64,000 nucleotides of DNA, from assembly GCA_029238315.1 (NCBI GenBank), contig JAQWGI010000036.1:1-64000 (forward strand). The letters are read 5' to 3'. A program made the position numbers and the translations under genes. Numbering within the stretch: the stretch's first letter is position 1; every line of letters begins with the position of its first letter. Below the pieces are notes generated by a model that was not told the DNA's origin, did not search any database, and saw nothing but the letters and a program-made list of their open reading frames with translations. The DNA is from Polaribacter sp. Lineage in GTDB: Bacteria; Bacteroidota; Bacteroidia; Flavobacteriales; Flavobacteriaceae. This document shows, piece by piece, positions 1 through 7,999 of the stretch.

Positions 1-22
1 AAATAAATTAAAACAATTACTT

Positions 23-364
23 ATGAATCATTACGAAACTGTTTTCATTTTGAATCCCGTTTTATCTGATACTCAGATAAAGGAAACAGTACAAAAGTTT
101 AATGACTATTTGGTTTCTAAAGGTGCCGAAATGATTTCAAAGGAAGATTGGGGCTTAAAAAAATTAGCGTATCCAATCCAAAAGAAAAAAAGTGGATTTT
201 ACCACTTACTTGAGTTTAAAATTGCTGGAGAAGAAATTTCTTCATTCGAACTTGAGTTTAGAAGAGATGATAGCGTTATGCGTTATTTAACTGTTAAATT
301 AGACAAACATGCTGCTGCTTGGGCTGAAAAGAGAAGTGCACGTGTGAAATCTGCTAAAAAATAA
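23..364 (+). CDS. rpsF: 30S ribosomal protein S6
   Basis: Small-subunit ribosomal protein S6, which binds the central domain of 16S rRNA together with S18. The 113-residue product starts MNHYETVFILNP, the typical S6 first strand, and contains the conserved KKLAYPIQKKKSGFYHLLEF segment at about residues 46-65. The length is normal for Bacteroidota. It is the first gene of an rpsF-rpsR-rplI cluster, 6 bp before rpsR, an order conserved widely in bacteria. Only 22 bp lie upstream in the window, so the promoter cannot be seen. Confidence 0.98.
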   Translation: MNHYETVFILNPVLSDTQIKETVQKFNDYLVSKGAEMISKEDWGLKKLAYPIQKKKSGFYHLLEFKIAGEEISSFELEFRRDDSVMRYLTVKLDKHAAAWAEKRSARVKSAKK

Positions 365-370
365 TTAGAT

Positions 371-667
371 ATGTCATCTATAGATCAACAAGCAAAAGGA
401 AACAAGCAAGGTGAAGTAAGATACTTAACTCCGCTTGACATTGAAACAAAAAAAGAAGCAAAATACTGTCGTTTTAAGAAAAAAGACATTAAGTATATCG
501 ATTATAAAGATGCTGACTTCTTAATGTATTTAGTAAACGAGCAAGGTAAGATTTTACCAAGACGTTTAACAGGAACATCATTAAAATACCAACGTAAAGT
601 TGCACAAGCTATTAAACGTTCTCGTCATTTAGCTTTAATGCCTTACATTGGTGATATGTTAAAATAA
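371..667 (+). CDS. rpsR: 30S ribosomal protein S18
   Basis: Ribosomal protein S18, the partner of S6 on the 30S platform. The 98-residue product has the family core: [10 protein letters not shown] near residue 42, then [20 protein letters not shown] and [12 protein letters not shown] at the C-terminus. The N-terminal extension of about 25 residues is usual in this phylum. It sits 6 bp after rpsF and 16 bp before rplI, so the three are surely cotranscribed. Confidence 0.98.
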   Translation: MSSIDQQAKGNKQGEVRYLTPLDIETKKEAKYCRFKKKDIKYIDYKDADFLMYLVNEQGKILPRRLTGTSLKYQRKVAQAIKRSRHLALMPYIGDMLK

Positions 668-683
668 TAAAAGAAGAAGCATT

Positions 684-1130
684 ATGGAATTAATATTAAG
701 ACAAGACGTAGAAAATGTAGGTTTTAAAGATGATGTTGTAACTGTGAAGAATGGTTATGGTAGAAACTTTTTAATCCCACAAGGTTATGCAGTATTGGCA
801 ACTTCTTCTGCAAAGAAAGTATTAGCAGAAAATTTAAAGCAACGTGCTTTTAAAGAAGCTAAAGTTATTGAAGATGCTACTAAAATAGCAGATACAATTA
901 AAGGATTGGAAATTAAGATTACATCTAAAATTGGTTCAGGAGACAAATTATTTGGTTCTGTAAACAATGCAGATGTTGCTGATGCAATCGCAAAAGCTGG
1001 TACAGAAGTAGACAGAAAGTTTATTAAAGTTGCTGGTGGATCTGTTAAAAGATTAGGTAAATACAATGCAACTGTAAGATTACACAGAGCTGTAGTTGCT
1101 GAGATTACTTTTGACGTTATTGCAGAATAA
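684..1130 (+). CDS. rplI: 50S ribosomal protein L9
   Basis: Large-subunit protein L9, a two-domain 23S rRNA-binding protein. The 148-residue product has the N-terminal L9 signature NVGFKDDVVTVKNGYGRNFL (residues 11-30), followed by a long connecting helix and the C-terminal domain. It is the last gene of the S6-S18-L9 cluster and is followed 21 bp later by a strong hairpin and T-run that ends the transcript. Confidence 0.98.
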   Translation: MELILRQDVENVGFKDDVVTVKNGYGRNFLIPQGYAVLATSSAKKVLAENLKQRAFKEAKVIEDATKIADTIKGLEIKITSKIGSGDKLFGSVNNADVADAIAKAGTEVDRKFIKVAGGSVKRLGKYNATVRLHRAVVAEITFDVIAE

Positions 1131-1151
1131 GCAATCTTTAAATTATATTTT

Positions 1152-1187
1152 AAAACCTATCAAATTATTTTGATAGGTTTTTTATTT
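1152..1187 (+). terminator. Rho-independent terminator after rplI
   Basis: A perfect 13-bp inverted repeat (AAAACCTATCAAA at 1152-1164, TTTGATAGGTTTT at 1169-1181) with a 4-base loop is followed by a T-rich run. It lies just after the rplI stop codon. Confidence 0.9.
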
Positions 1188-1254
1188 TTTGTCAGGTTAA
1201 GCTATCATATCGAGAAGAATCGAGATGCGAAGCCTAATAAATGTTAAAAATTAA

Positions 1255-1725
1255 ATGAAATACAGACAACTTACCAAAGAACAATTTGAATCTTTACACG
1301 AAGAATTCGCACTTTTTTTAGCATCTCAAAGTATTGATGCAAAAGAATGGAATGAACTAAAGACAGAAAAACCACAAGTTGCAGAAGACGAAATGAATGT
1401 GTTTTCTGATGTAGTTTGGGACGATGTATTAACTAAAACAAATTATTTAGAACATTTTTCTAAACAAAGTATCAATTTGTTTAAATGTGATGCGAATCAA
1501 ATTCATAGAATTTTTGTAAAAATAAATAAAGACATCAACCTTTTAGAACAAGAAGGTTTTGAGTGGTTGTTATCAAATCCAACTGATGATTCAGTTGAGT
1601 ATTTTAATGGAACAAAAAACTATATTTCGGAAAGAAATACTGAGATTTTTGATTTGATTGAAAAAGGAAGTGCTATTTCTAAAGGCGAATTGTACGAGTA
1701 TTTTAGTCGATTAATTACGGAATAA
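1255..1725 (+). CDS. DUF6495 family protein
   Basis: A 156-residue soluble, acidic protein of unknown function. It begins MKYRQLTKEQFESLHEEF and carries the NPTDDSVEYFNGTKNYISER region that I associate with the DUF6495 family of Bacteroidota, commonly found just downstream of rplI. No signal peptide, membrane segment or catalytic motif is visible. It is separated from rplI by a terminator and a short fragment of a palindromic repeat (about 1207-1232), so it is probably a separate transcript. Family assignment is from memory of the sequence pattern; the function is unknown. Confidence 0.75.
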   Translation: MKYRQLTKEQFESLHEEFALFLASQSIDAKEWNELKTEKPQVAEDEMNVFSDVVWDDVLTKTNYLEHFSKQSINLFKCDANQIHRIFVKINKDINLLEQEGFEWLLSNPTDDSVEYFNGTKNYISERNTEIFDLIEKGSAISKGELYEYFSRLITE

Positions 1726-1732
1726 TTCTTTT

Positions 1733-1816
1733 GTCATTTCTGCGAAGTCAGGAATCTAGACTTTGTTTTAAACAATTAATATACTTTGTATGGGTTCCCG
1801 TTTTCACGGGAATGAC
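1733..1816. repeat. MITE-like palindromic element, 84 bp (GTCATT...AATGAC)
   Basis: An intergenic element bounded by GTCATT (1733) and AATGAC (ending 1816). The left end reads GTCATTTCTGCGAAGTCAGG. The right end contains a hairpin, TTCCCG and CGGGAA around TTTTCA, before AATGAC. It has the same ends and nearly the same length as the 85-bp element at 52581-52665. No open reading frame lies within it. It lies between the convergent DUF6495 and sirtuin genes. Confidence 0.75.
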
Positions 1817-1824
1817 AACCCTAT

Positions 1825-2508
1825 TTAAGTTTTTAGTAATTTCAACAATTTCTCAGTTCCAGAACTCGCAACATCTTTTATAATTGTTAAATTATTAAAT
1901 TGATTTTCAGAAACTGCCGGATTTGGATCGATAAAATAAATGGGAATATCTGGTTTCGTGTAATTTATTAAACTTGCTGCTGGATACACTTGCATAGAAG
2001 TCCCTGTAATTACTAAAGCATCTGCTTGTAACGTAATTTCTGCTGCTTTTTCTAACAACGGAACATCTTCGCCAAACCAAACAATATGGGGTCTTAGTTG
2101 CGATTTTTCTTCACATAAATCGCCAAGAACCAAATCATTCTTCCAATCATAAACCAACTTCGGATTTGTTGTACTTCTTGCTTTTAATAATTCTCCGTGT
2201 AAATGAATAATATTAGAACTCCCAGCTTGTTCGTGTAAATTATCTACATTTTGTGTGATGATTTGAACATTAAAATTAGTCTCTAATTTTTTTAAATTCA
2301 GATGTCCATTATTAGGTTGTACAGAAAGTAACTGTCTTCTACGTTGATTGTAAAAATCCAGTACCAATTCTGGTTTTTTTTGAAAACCTTGTGGCGAAGC
2401 AACTTCCATAACATCGTGTCCTTCCCACAATCCATCAGCATCTCTAAAAGTTTTAATTCCACTTTCTGCGCTAATTCCTGCGCCAGTTAAAACCACAATA
2501 TTTTTCAT
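1825..2508 (-). CDS. cobB: NAD-dependent protein deacylase, sirtuin class III type
   Basis: Sirtuin that removes acyl groups from lysine side chains using NAD+, giving nicotinamide and O-acyl-ADP-ribose. The 227-residue protein has the NAD motif GAGISAESGI (residues 9-18), TQNVDNLHEQAG (85-96) and HLHGE (102-106, catalytic His). Tyr53 and Arg56 in DFYNQRR match the Y-x-x-R pair that in SIRT5/CobB-type enzymes selects succinyl or malonyl lysine. Only one cysteine is present in the region that usually holds a Cys4 zinc site, so structural zinc is probably absent. It is a monocistronic gene flanked by repeats. Confidence 0.93.
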   Translation of the reverse strand: MKNIVVLTGAGISAESGIKTFRDADGLWEGHDVMEVASPQGFQKKPELVLDFYNQRRRQLLSVQPNNGHLNLKKLETNFNVQIITQNVDNLHEQAGSSNIIHLHGELLKARSTTNPKLVYDWKNDLVLGDLCEEKSQLRPHIVWFGEDVPLLEKAAEITLQADALVITGTSMQVYPAASLINYTKPDIPIYFIDPNPAVSENQFNNLTIIKDVASSGTEKLLKLLKT

Positions 2509-2566
2509 CTAATATAAATTTTAAGCAAAAATATGAATTTAATTTTCTGTTATTTCAAATTTGATC

Positions 2567-2658
2567 TCATTTCGAGCGAAGTCGAGAAATCTTTTAAAAT
2601 ATAGATTTCTCAACTCCATTTTGTTACGCCTGCCTGCCGCAGAAAAGTTCGAAATGAC
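2567..2658. repeat. Palindromic repeat element, TTTCGAGCGAAGTCGAGA family
   Basis: An intergenic inverted-repeat unit that starts CTCATTTCGAGCGAAGTCGA and ends TTCGAAATGAC. Internally, GAGAAATCT and AGATTTCTC form a second stem. The right half is interrupted by a short stretch containing GCCTGCCTGCCGCAG. It belongs to the same family as the copies at 2668, 37759 and 57468. An open frame running through this region on the minus strand is made of repeat sequence and is not called as a gene. Confidence 0.75.
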
Positions 2659-2667
2659 CAATGAATT

Positions 2668-2725
2668 GTCTCCTCGAGCGGAGTCGAGAGGTAATAAATA
2701 GTTCTCGACTACACTCGAACAGACA
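2668..2725. repeat. Palindromic repeat element, CTCGAGCGGAGTCGAGAGG family
   Basis: A second repeat unit directly after the previous one. It begins GTCTCCTCGAGCGGAGTCGA and ends with a reverse-complement-like arm TCTCGACTACACTCGAACAG. The first arm is almost identical to the start of the element at 37759 downstream of glyA. Together the two units fill most of the roughly 300-bp gap between the sirtuin and trmH genes; the rest is AT-rich sequence with the trmH promoter. Confidence 0.75.
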
Positions 2726-2787
2726 AAAAGATATATAACGGTCATTTTATAAAGTGTAAATCACTCAAATCGACAAATTTTTTATAG

Positions 2788-2795
2788 TATGTTTG
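2788..2795 (+). promoter_or_regulatory. Candidate -7 promoter box for trmH
   Basis: TATGTTTG matches the Bacteroidota -7 consensus TAnnTTTG and lies 19 bp before the trmH ATG. No TTG is found at the expected -33 distance, so the call is moderate. Confidence 0.5.
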
Positions 2796-2814
2796 TAAAA
2801 AGCATTTTTAAGCA

Positions 2815-3486
2815 ATGATTGATATTACATTTTTAAATTATTTAGAAGATTTTGTAAGTGAAAAACGAAAAGCAACTTTTCATCGAGTTTTAGAAGAAAG
2901 AACGCGTCATTTCACGGTAGTTTTAGAAGATATTTATCAGCCACACAATTCCAGTGCTGTTATTAGGAGTTGCGATATTTTCGGAGTACAAGACGTACAT
3001 GTTATTCAAAATAAATATTCTAGTAAAGTTTCTCGTCATGTAGCTAAAGGGTCTCAAAAATGGTTAGATATTAAGAAATATAACAAATCTGCCACCAATA
3101 CACAAGATTGTTTGGATGCTTTAAGAAAAGATGGATATCAAATAATCGCTACAACTCCGCATAATGATTCGTGTTTTTTACATGAATTTGACATCACAAA
3201 AAAATCGGCTTTTGTATTTGGAGTAGAGAAGGAAGGGGTTTCTGAATACACAATGAATCAAGCAGATGGATTTCTGAAAATTCCGATGGTTGGTTTTACA
3301 GAAAGTTTAAATATTTCTGTAGCTGCAGCAATTATTTTACAAGATGCTACAACAAAATTAAGAGCTTCTAATATAGAATGGCAATTAACCACTAAAGAAA
3401 AAGAGGTGCTGTATTTTGATTGGGTTCAAAAATCCATAAAAAGTATCAAGAAGATTACCGAACGTTATCAGCATCAAGAAAAATAA
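2815..3486 (+). CDS. trmH: TrmH-family RNA 2'-O-ribose methyltransferase (SpoU class)
   Basis: SAM-dependent methyltransferase of the SPOUT fold, probably making 2'-O-methylguanosine at position 18 of tRNAs. The 223-residue product shows the three SpoU motifs: NSSAVIR (45-51, with the catalytic Arg), FGVEKEGVS (135-143) and IPMVGFTESLNIS (156-168). The N- and C-terminal extensions resemble tRNA (Gm18) TrmH rather than the 23S rRNA enzyme RlmB. It is monocistronic. Substrate choice between tRNA and rRNA is inferred from length and motif spacing. Confidence 0.9.
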   Translation: MIDITFLNYLEDFVSEKRKATFHRVLEERTRHFTVVLEDIYQPHNSSAVIRSCDIFGVQDVHVIQNKYSSKVSRHVAKGSQKWLDIKKYNKSATNTQDCLDALRKDGYQIIATTPHNDSCFLHEFDITKKSAFVFGVEKEGVSEYTMNQADGFLKIPMVGFTESLNISVAAAIILQDATTKLRASNIEWQLTTKEKEVLYFDWVQKSIKSIKKITERYQHQEK

Positions 3487-3534
3487 ATTAATTTACTTAT
3501 CAGTTTCTAGATTAATTTTGTAGAAATTAAACAG

Positions 3535-3990
3535 CTACCTTTTTATACTCGTTTCATAAATTTCAATCCATTGTTCTGGTGTCATTTTCTTTACCAATTC
3601 TGCAATTAACTGATACGGTATAGCATCCATCTTTTTAAATCTCATACAGCTTTTTCCCATGTTTAACTTGTATTTGCTGTGCTTTGGGTATTCAGTTACA
3701 AACCAATTTAATAACTCTTTACTTGCGTAAATTCCGCTGTGATAAAATGCCACAAAATTCTTTTGAGAAGCAATATTTATAAATGGTAATGGTAACGAAG
3801 TATCGCAATGATATCCGCTTGGATACAAAGAATGTGGTACTACATAACCAGGCATTTTATAATGGAGTTGTTCTACAAATCCTTTCGGTAAGTTCTCATT
3901 AATAATAGCTCTTAATTTTGTGATAACTTCTTTACGATCTTCTGGTAATTGGGTTATATATTCATCAACAGTTTTAGCGTTGTATTCCAT
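3535..3990 (-). CDS. DUF1801 (YdhG-like) domain protein
   Basis: A 151-residue cytoplasmic protein of the DUF1801/YdhG fold. It opens with TVDEYITQLPEDRKEVITKL, the usual N-terminal helix of the family, followed by the YKMPGYV core strand and FVAFYHSGIY. No catalytic function is established for the family. It faces trmH tail to tail with 48 bp between the stop codons and is probably monocistronic. Confidence 0.85.
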   Translation of the reverse strand: MEYNAKTVDEYITQLPEDRKEVITKLRAIINENLPKGFVEQLHYKMPGYVVPHSLYPSGYHCDTSLPLPFINIASQKNFVAFYHSGIYASKELLNWFVTEYPKHSKYKLNMGKSCMRFKKMDAIPYQLIAELVKKMTPEQWIEIYETSIKR

Positions 3991-4106
3991 AGTATAGGTT
4001 TAGTATACTAATGTATTAAAAATGTTTTAAGTAGTAGATTTTAAAAAATAGTTTCAAAAATAAATTTATGTATATTTATTGAACTAAAAACTTTAACAAA
4101 CAACTT

Positions 4107-7100
4107 ATGAAAACTAAATTTTTAACAAAGCTGTTTTTTGCTTTAGCATTCTTTGTAACAATTCATATAGTAGCACAAGAAAAAGTTGATGCCAAGAAAA
4201 AATCAGCAACAAAAGAATTGCCATTAGAACCAGAGAGAAAATTATCATTTACAACCCAGCAAGGAACTTGGATGTCTGTAGACGTTCATCCCAACGGAAA
4301 GGAAATTATTTTTGATATGATGGGAGATTTATACACCATTCCCATTACTGGAGGACAAGCAATACAAATTACAAGCGGAATGCCATATGATGTGCATCCA
4401 CGATACAGTCCAGACGGAAATTCGATTGTTTTTGTTTCTGATAAAAGTGGTTCAGACAATCTTTGGATTCGTGATTTAAAAACAAATGAAGAAACCCAAT
4501 TAACAAAAGGAAACAATCAAAAGCATTTCTCTGCAGATTGGAGTCCAGATGGCGAATATATTTTAGGTGTAAAAGGACGAAGAAACATTAAGCCATACCT
4601 GTATCATAAAGAAGGTGGTTCTGGAGCTAAGTTAATTTCAGAGCCTTCAAATTTAAAAGTTATTGACCCTGCATTTAGCGCAGACGGAAGATTTATTTAT
4701 TTCTCTTCAAGGCGAGGTGCGTGGAATTATAATGCTCAATTGCCACAGTATCAAATTATGTCTTTTGATAGAAATGATGGATCAACAGAAACAGTAACAT
4801 CTAGATATGGTTCCGCTTTTACACCAACACTTTCTAAAGATGGAAATTGGTTGGTGTTTGGAAGTAGATTTGAAGATAAAACAGGGTTGGTTATTCGTAA
4901 CTTAAGTAATGGAGAAGAAAAATGGTTAGCATATCCAGTGCAAAGAGACGATCAAGAATCAATGGCAACTTTAGGTGTTTTACCAGGAATGGATTTTACG
5001 CCAGACAGTAAAAATTTAATTACTTCTTATGGAGGTAAAATTTATTCAATCTCTTTAGCAACAAACAAAGCAACTGAAATTCCATTTAGTGTTGATGTAA
5101 ATATAGATTTAGGGCCAATGGTGTCGTTTAAATATCCAATTAGTGATGCTCCAGATGCTTTTGTAACTCAAATTAGAGATGCGATTCCTTCGCCAGATGG
5201 AAAAATGTTAGCCTTTACAGCTTTAAATAGATTGTATGTAATGAACTTTCCGAACGGAAAACCAAAACGTTTAACAAAAAATGATTTTACAGAAGCGCAA
5301 CCAGCTTGGTCTCCAGATAGTAAAAATTTAGTTTTTACAACGTGGAAACATGGAGAAGGTCACTTGTATAAAGTAAATGTTTCTGGAAATGCTAAAATTG
5401 AAAGATTAACGGATGTATCTGGATTTTACACTAAACCAGCTTGGTCTTATAACTCTGATCGTATTGCTTTTTTAAAAGGAAGCACTCAAGGTTTTGAAGA
5501 TGCAGTTGATAATTCTAATCCAGTAAATGAAATTGCCTGGATCTCTGCAAACGGAGGAGAAGTTACAGTGATTGATAGAACAAAAGGAAGATCAAATATT
5601 CACTTTACAAAAACAGACAATCGTTTATATATGAATCATGGTTCAAAAGGATTAATTTCTATGCGTTGGGACGGAACAGATGAAAAATCTCATTTAAAGC
5701 TTACAGGTATAACAACCTTTGGTTCTTCAGATGTTTTTGGAGCAGATCATGGAATTTTACCAAATGAGATTGAAGGTTGGAGAGAAAATAACAAAGCATC
5801 AAGGCCTCAAGAAATCAAAATTTCTCCAGACGGAAGAAATGCATTGGCTAAAATAAATAATGATATTTATACGGTCTTAATTCCTAAAATTGGTAAAACA
5901 CCAACTATAGCATTAGCAAAAGCAAGTAGTGCTGCTTTTCCAGCAACCAAACTAACAGTTATGGGTGGAGAATTTCCTGCTTGGTCATCAGATAGTAAAC
6001 TTATTCACTGGTCTTTAGGAGCAAGTCATTTTGTATATGACTTAGCTGAAGGAAAATCGTTTGCTAAAAAGCAAGATGATGATAAAAAGAAAGCTGCTAA
6101 AGACAAATCGAAAGATCAATCTGAAGACAATAAAACAGCTGAAAAACCAAAAGAAACACCAATATTTAAAGCGAATGAATATCCAATAAAAGTAGGTTAT
6201 AAAAAAGCTACTCCTAAGGGATCAATATTATTAAAAGGTGGTAGAGTTATTACCATGAATGGTAATGAAGTAATTGAAAATGGTGATGTTTTAATTGTAA
6301 ATAATAGAATTAAACAAGTTGGTAAATCTGGAAGTATTACAATTCCTAGAAATACAAAAACAATTGACGTTTCAGGAAAAACAATAACTCCAGGTTTTAT
6401 TGACACACATGCTCATATGTGGCCAAATTGGGGAGTTCATAAGAATCAAGTTTGGATTTATTCAGCAAATTTAGCGTATGGTGTTACTACAACAAGAGAT
6501 CCACAAACAGCAACTACAGATGTGTTAACGTATGCAGATATGGTTGATGCAGGAATGATGCATGGTCCAAGAGTGTATAGTACAGGGCCAGGAGTTGGAT
6601 ATTGGGCTTATAATATCAAAAGTTTACAACATGCTAAAGATGTTTTAACACAATACAGTAAATATTACGATACAAAATATATTAAAATGTATGTGGTTGG
6701 AAATAGACAACAACGTCAGTGGGTAATTATGGCATCTAAAGAATTAAAATTGATGCCAACAACAGAAGGTTCATTAGATTTTAAAATGAACATGACACAG
6801 TTATTAGATGGTTATCCTGGGCACGAACATTCTTTTCCGGTATATCCTATATATAAAGATGTTATAGAAAGTACTTCATTTTCTAAAATGGCAGTAACAC
6901 CAACATTGCTAGTTTCGTATGGAGGACCTTGGGCAGAAAATTATTATTACTCAAGAGAAAATCCGTATCACGATAAAAAAATGCAATACTTTACACCTTA
7001 TTCAGAACTGGCTAGTAAATCTAGAAGAAGACCAGGTTGGTTTATGGATGAAGAACATGTGTTTCAGAAACACGCTGTTTTTATGAAAGATTTGGTTGAG

Positions 7101-7475
7101 AACGATGGTGTTGCGGGAGTAGGAAGTCATGGGCAATTACAAGGTTTAGGTTTTCATTGGGAGCTTTGGTCTGTTGCAAGTGGTGGAATGAAAAATTTAG
7201 ATGCTTTAAAAGTAGCTACAATTCATGGTGCAAAAGCATTAGGTTTAGATACGGATTTAGGAACTATTGAAGCTGGTAAAATTGCAGATATTTTAATTAT
7301 GGATAAAAATCCATTAGAGAACCTAAGAAATACAAACTCTCTTAAATATGTTGTAAAAAATGGGGTTTTGTATGATGCAAGCTCTTTGGATGAAATTGCA
7401 CCAAAGAAGAAGAAAGCGCCAGTTTTTCATTGGCAAACAAAAAGACCTATAAATATACCAGGAGTTAAAAACTAA
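4107..7475 (+). CDS. Secreted amidohydrolase with N-terminal TolB-like beta-propeller
   Basis: A 1122-residue exported protein. A signal peptide (about 1-23, ending VAQ) is followed by TolB/PD40 propeller repeats containing SPDG- and SPDS-type turns through about residue 640. A highly charged Lys/Asp/Glu-rich linker (about 650-690) leads to a metal-dependent amidohydrolase domain. That domain has the HxH metal motif DTHAHMW (766-772), a further His pair GHEH (about 905-908) and GSHGQ (about 1007). Such proteins are annotated as amidohydrolases or imidazolonepropionase-like enzymes; the substrate is unknown. The periplasmic propeller may bind peptide or another partner. It is monocistronic, with a strong terminator. 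Confidence 0.93.
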   Translation: MKTKFLTKLFFALAFFVTIHIVAQEKVDAKKKSATKELPLEPERKLSFTTQQGTWMSVDVHPNGKEIIFDMMGDLYTIPITGGQAIQITSGMPYDVHPRYSPDGNSIVFVSDKSGSDNLWIRDLKTNEETQLTKGNNQKHFSADWSPDGEYILGVKGRRNIKPYLYHKEGGSGAKLISEPSNLKVIDPAFSADGRFIYFSSRRGAWNYNAQLPQYQIMSFDRNDGSTETVTSRYGSAFTPTLSKDGNWLVFGSRFEDKTGLVIRNLSNGEEKWLAYPVQRDDQESMATLGVLPGMDFTPDSKNLITSYGGKIYSISLATNKATEIPFSVDVNIDLGPMVSFKYPISDAPDAFVTQIRDAIPSPDGKMLAFTALNRLYVMNFPNGKPKRLTKNDFTEAQPAWSPDSKNLVFTTWKHGEGHLYKVNVSGNAKIERLTDVSGFYTKPAWSYNSDRIAFLKGSTQGFEDAVDNSNPVNEIAWISANGGEVTVIDRTKGRSNIHFTKTDNRLYMNHGSKGLISMRWDGTDEKSHLKLTGITTFGSSDVFGADHGILPNEIEGWRENNKASRPQEIKISPDGRNALAKINNDIYTVLIPKIGKTPTIALAKASSAAFPATKLTVMGGEFPAWSSDSKLIHWSLGASHFVYDLAEGKSFAKKQDDDKKKAAKDKSKDQSEDNKTAEKPKETPIFKANEYPIKVGYKKATPKGSILLKGGRVITMNGNEVIENGDVLIVNNRIKQVGKSGSITIPRNTKTIDVSGKTITPGFIDTHAHMWPNWGVHKNQVWIYSANLAYGVTTTRDPQTATTDVLTYADMVDAGMMHGPRVYSTGPGVGYWAYNIKSLQHAKDVLTQYSKYYDTKYIKMYVVGNRQQRQWVIMASKELKLMPTTEGSLDFKMNMTQLLDGYPGHEHSFPVYPIYKDVIESTSFSKMAVTPTLLVSYGGPWAENYYYSRENPYHDKKMQYFTPYSELASKSRRRPGWFMDEEHVFQKHAVFMKDLVENDGVAGVGSHGQLQGLGFHWELWSVASGGMKNLDALKVATIHGAKALGLDTDLGTIEAGKIADILIMDKNPLENLRNTNSLKYVVKNGVLYDASSLDEIAPKKKKAPVFHWQTKRPINIPGVKN

Positions 7476-7517
7476 TTAGTTCTTAAAAAAGAAACAGATT
7501 ATCAGTTGTTAATTATT

Positions 7518-7555
7518 AAAAAAAAACCAGCGCATAAATGTTCTGGTTTTTTTTT
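7518..7555. terminator. Bidirectional terminator between amidohydrolase and DUF4258 gene
   Basis: AAAAAAAAACCAG (7518-7530) pairs with CTGGTTTTTTTTT (7543-7555) across a 12-base loop. The A- and T-runs on both sides let it serve the two convergent genes. Confidence 0.85.
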
Positions 7556-7580
7556 GTGTAAAAAAAATATTTATAAATAT

Positions 7581-7952
7581 CTAATTGATAATTACTTTTT
7601 GAATAGTTGCAACAGAATCACAACGTTTAATATATAGTTGTATATTTTTTAAACTATTTTTTCCGCTAATTAAATATTCTGGACATGGTTTTATTCTTGG
7701 TTTACTTTCTCCAAAATGAACATCTCCATTTTTTAGAATTACATTTACAGTTGTAGAGTCTAAATTGTGTTTAAGCAAAGTTTCTTGAGCTTTTTCTGAA
7801 TATACTCTATCTCTAATTCTAATAGTTTTAAGGGTTCTAGCATCCATTCCGTAATCAAAAGTAGCATTCTTTTGTTGCCAGAAAAAATATACGCCAACAC
7901 AGCTGATGGAAGCTCCAATTAAAAAATATCCGATTCTTTTAAGTAATTGCAT
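7581..7952 (-). CDS. Membrane-anchored DUF4258-like protein
   Basis: A 123-residue protein with one N-terminal membrane segment (about residues 7-27, IGYFLIGASISCVGVYFFW) followed by a small soluble domain of about 95 residues. The domain resembles the DUF4258 family common in flavobacteria, with an R/K-rich start and the VNVILKNGDVHFGESKPR segment. Function is unknown. It lies just downstream of ald on the same strand (48 bp), so it may share that transcript, but a separate promoter is possible. Confidence 0.65.
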   Translation of the reverse strand: MQLLKRIGYFLIGASISCVGVYFFWQQKNATFDYGMDARTLKTIRIRDRVYSEKAQETLLKHNLDSTTVNVILKNGDVHFGESKPRIKPCPEYLISGKNSLKNIQLYIKRCDSVATIQKVIIN

Positions 7953-7999
7953 TGTAGAATTTTGAAATGCAAAGTTAGTTTTTTATGGAGAAAATAATG

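Noticed and set aside
2539..2745. A 68-codon minus-strand open frame
   Set aside because: It is made almost entirely of palindromic repeat sequence, has no family features, and its composition changes with the repeat arms.
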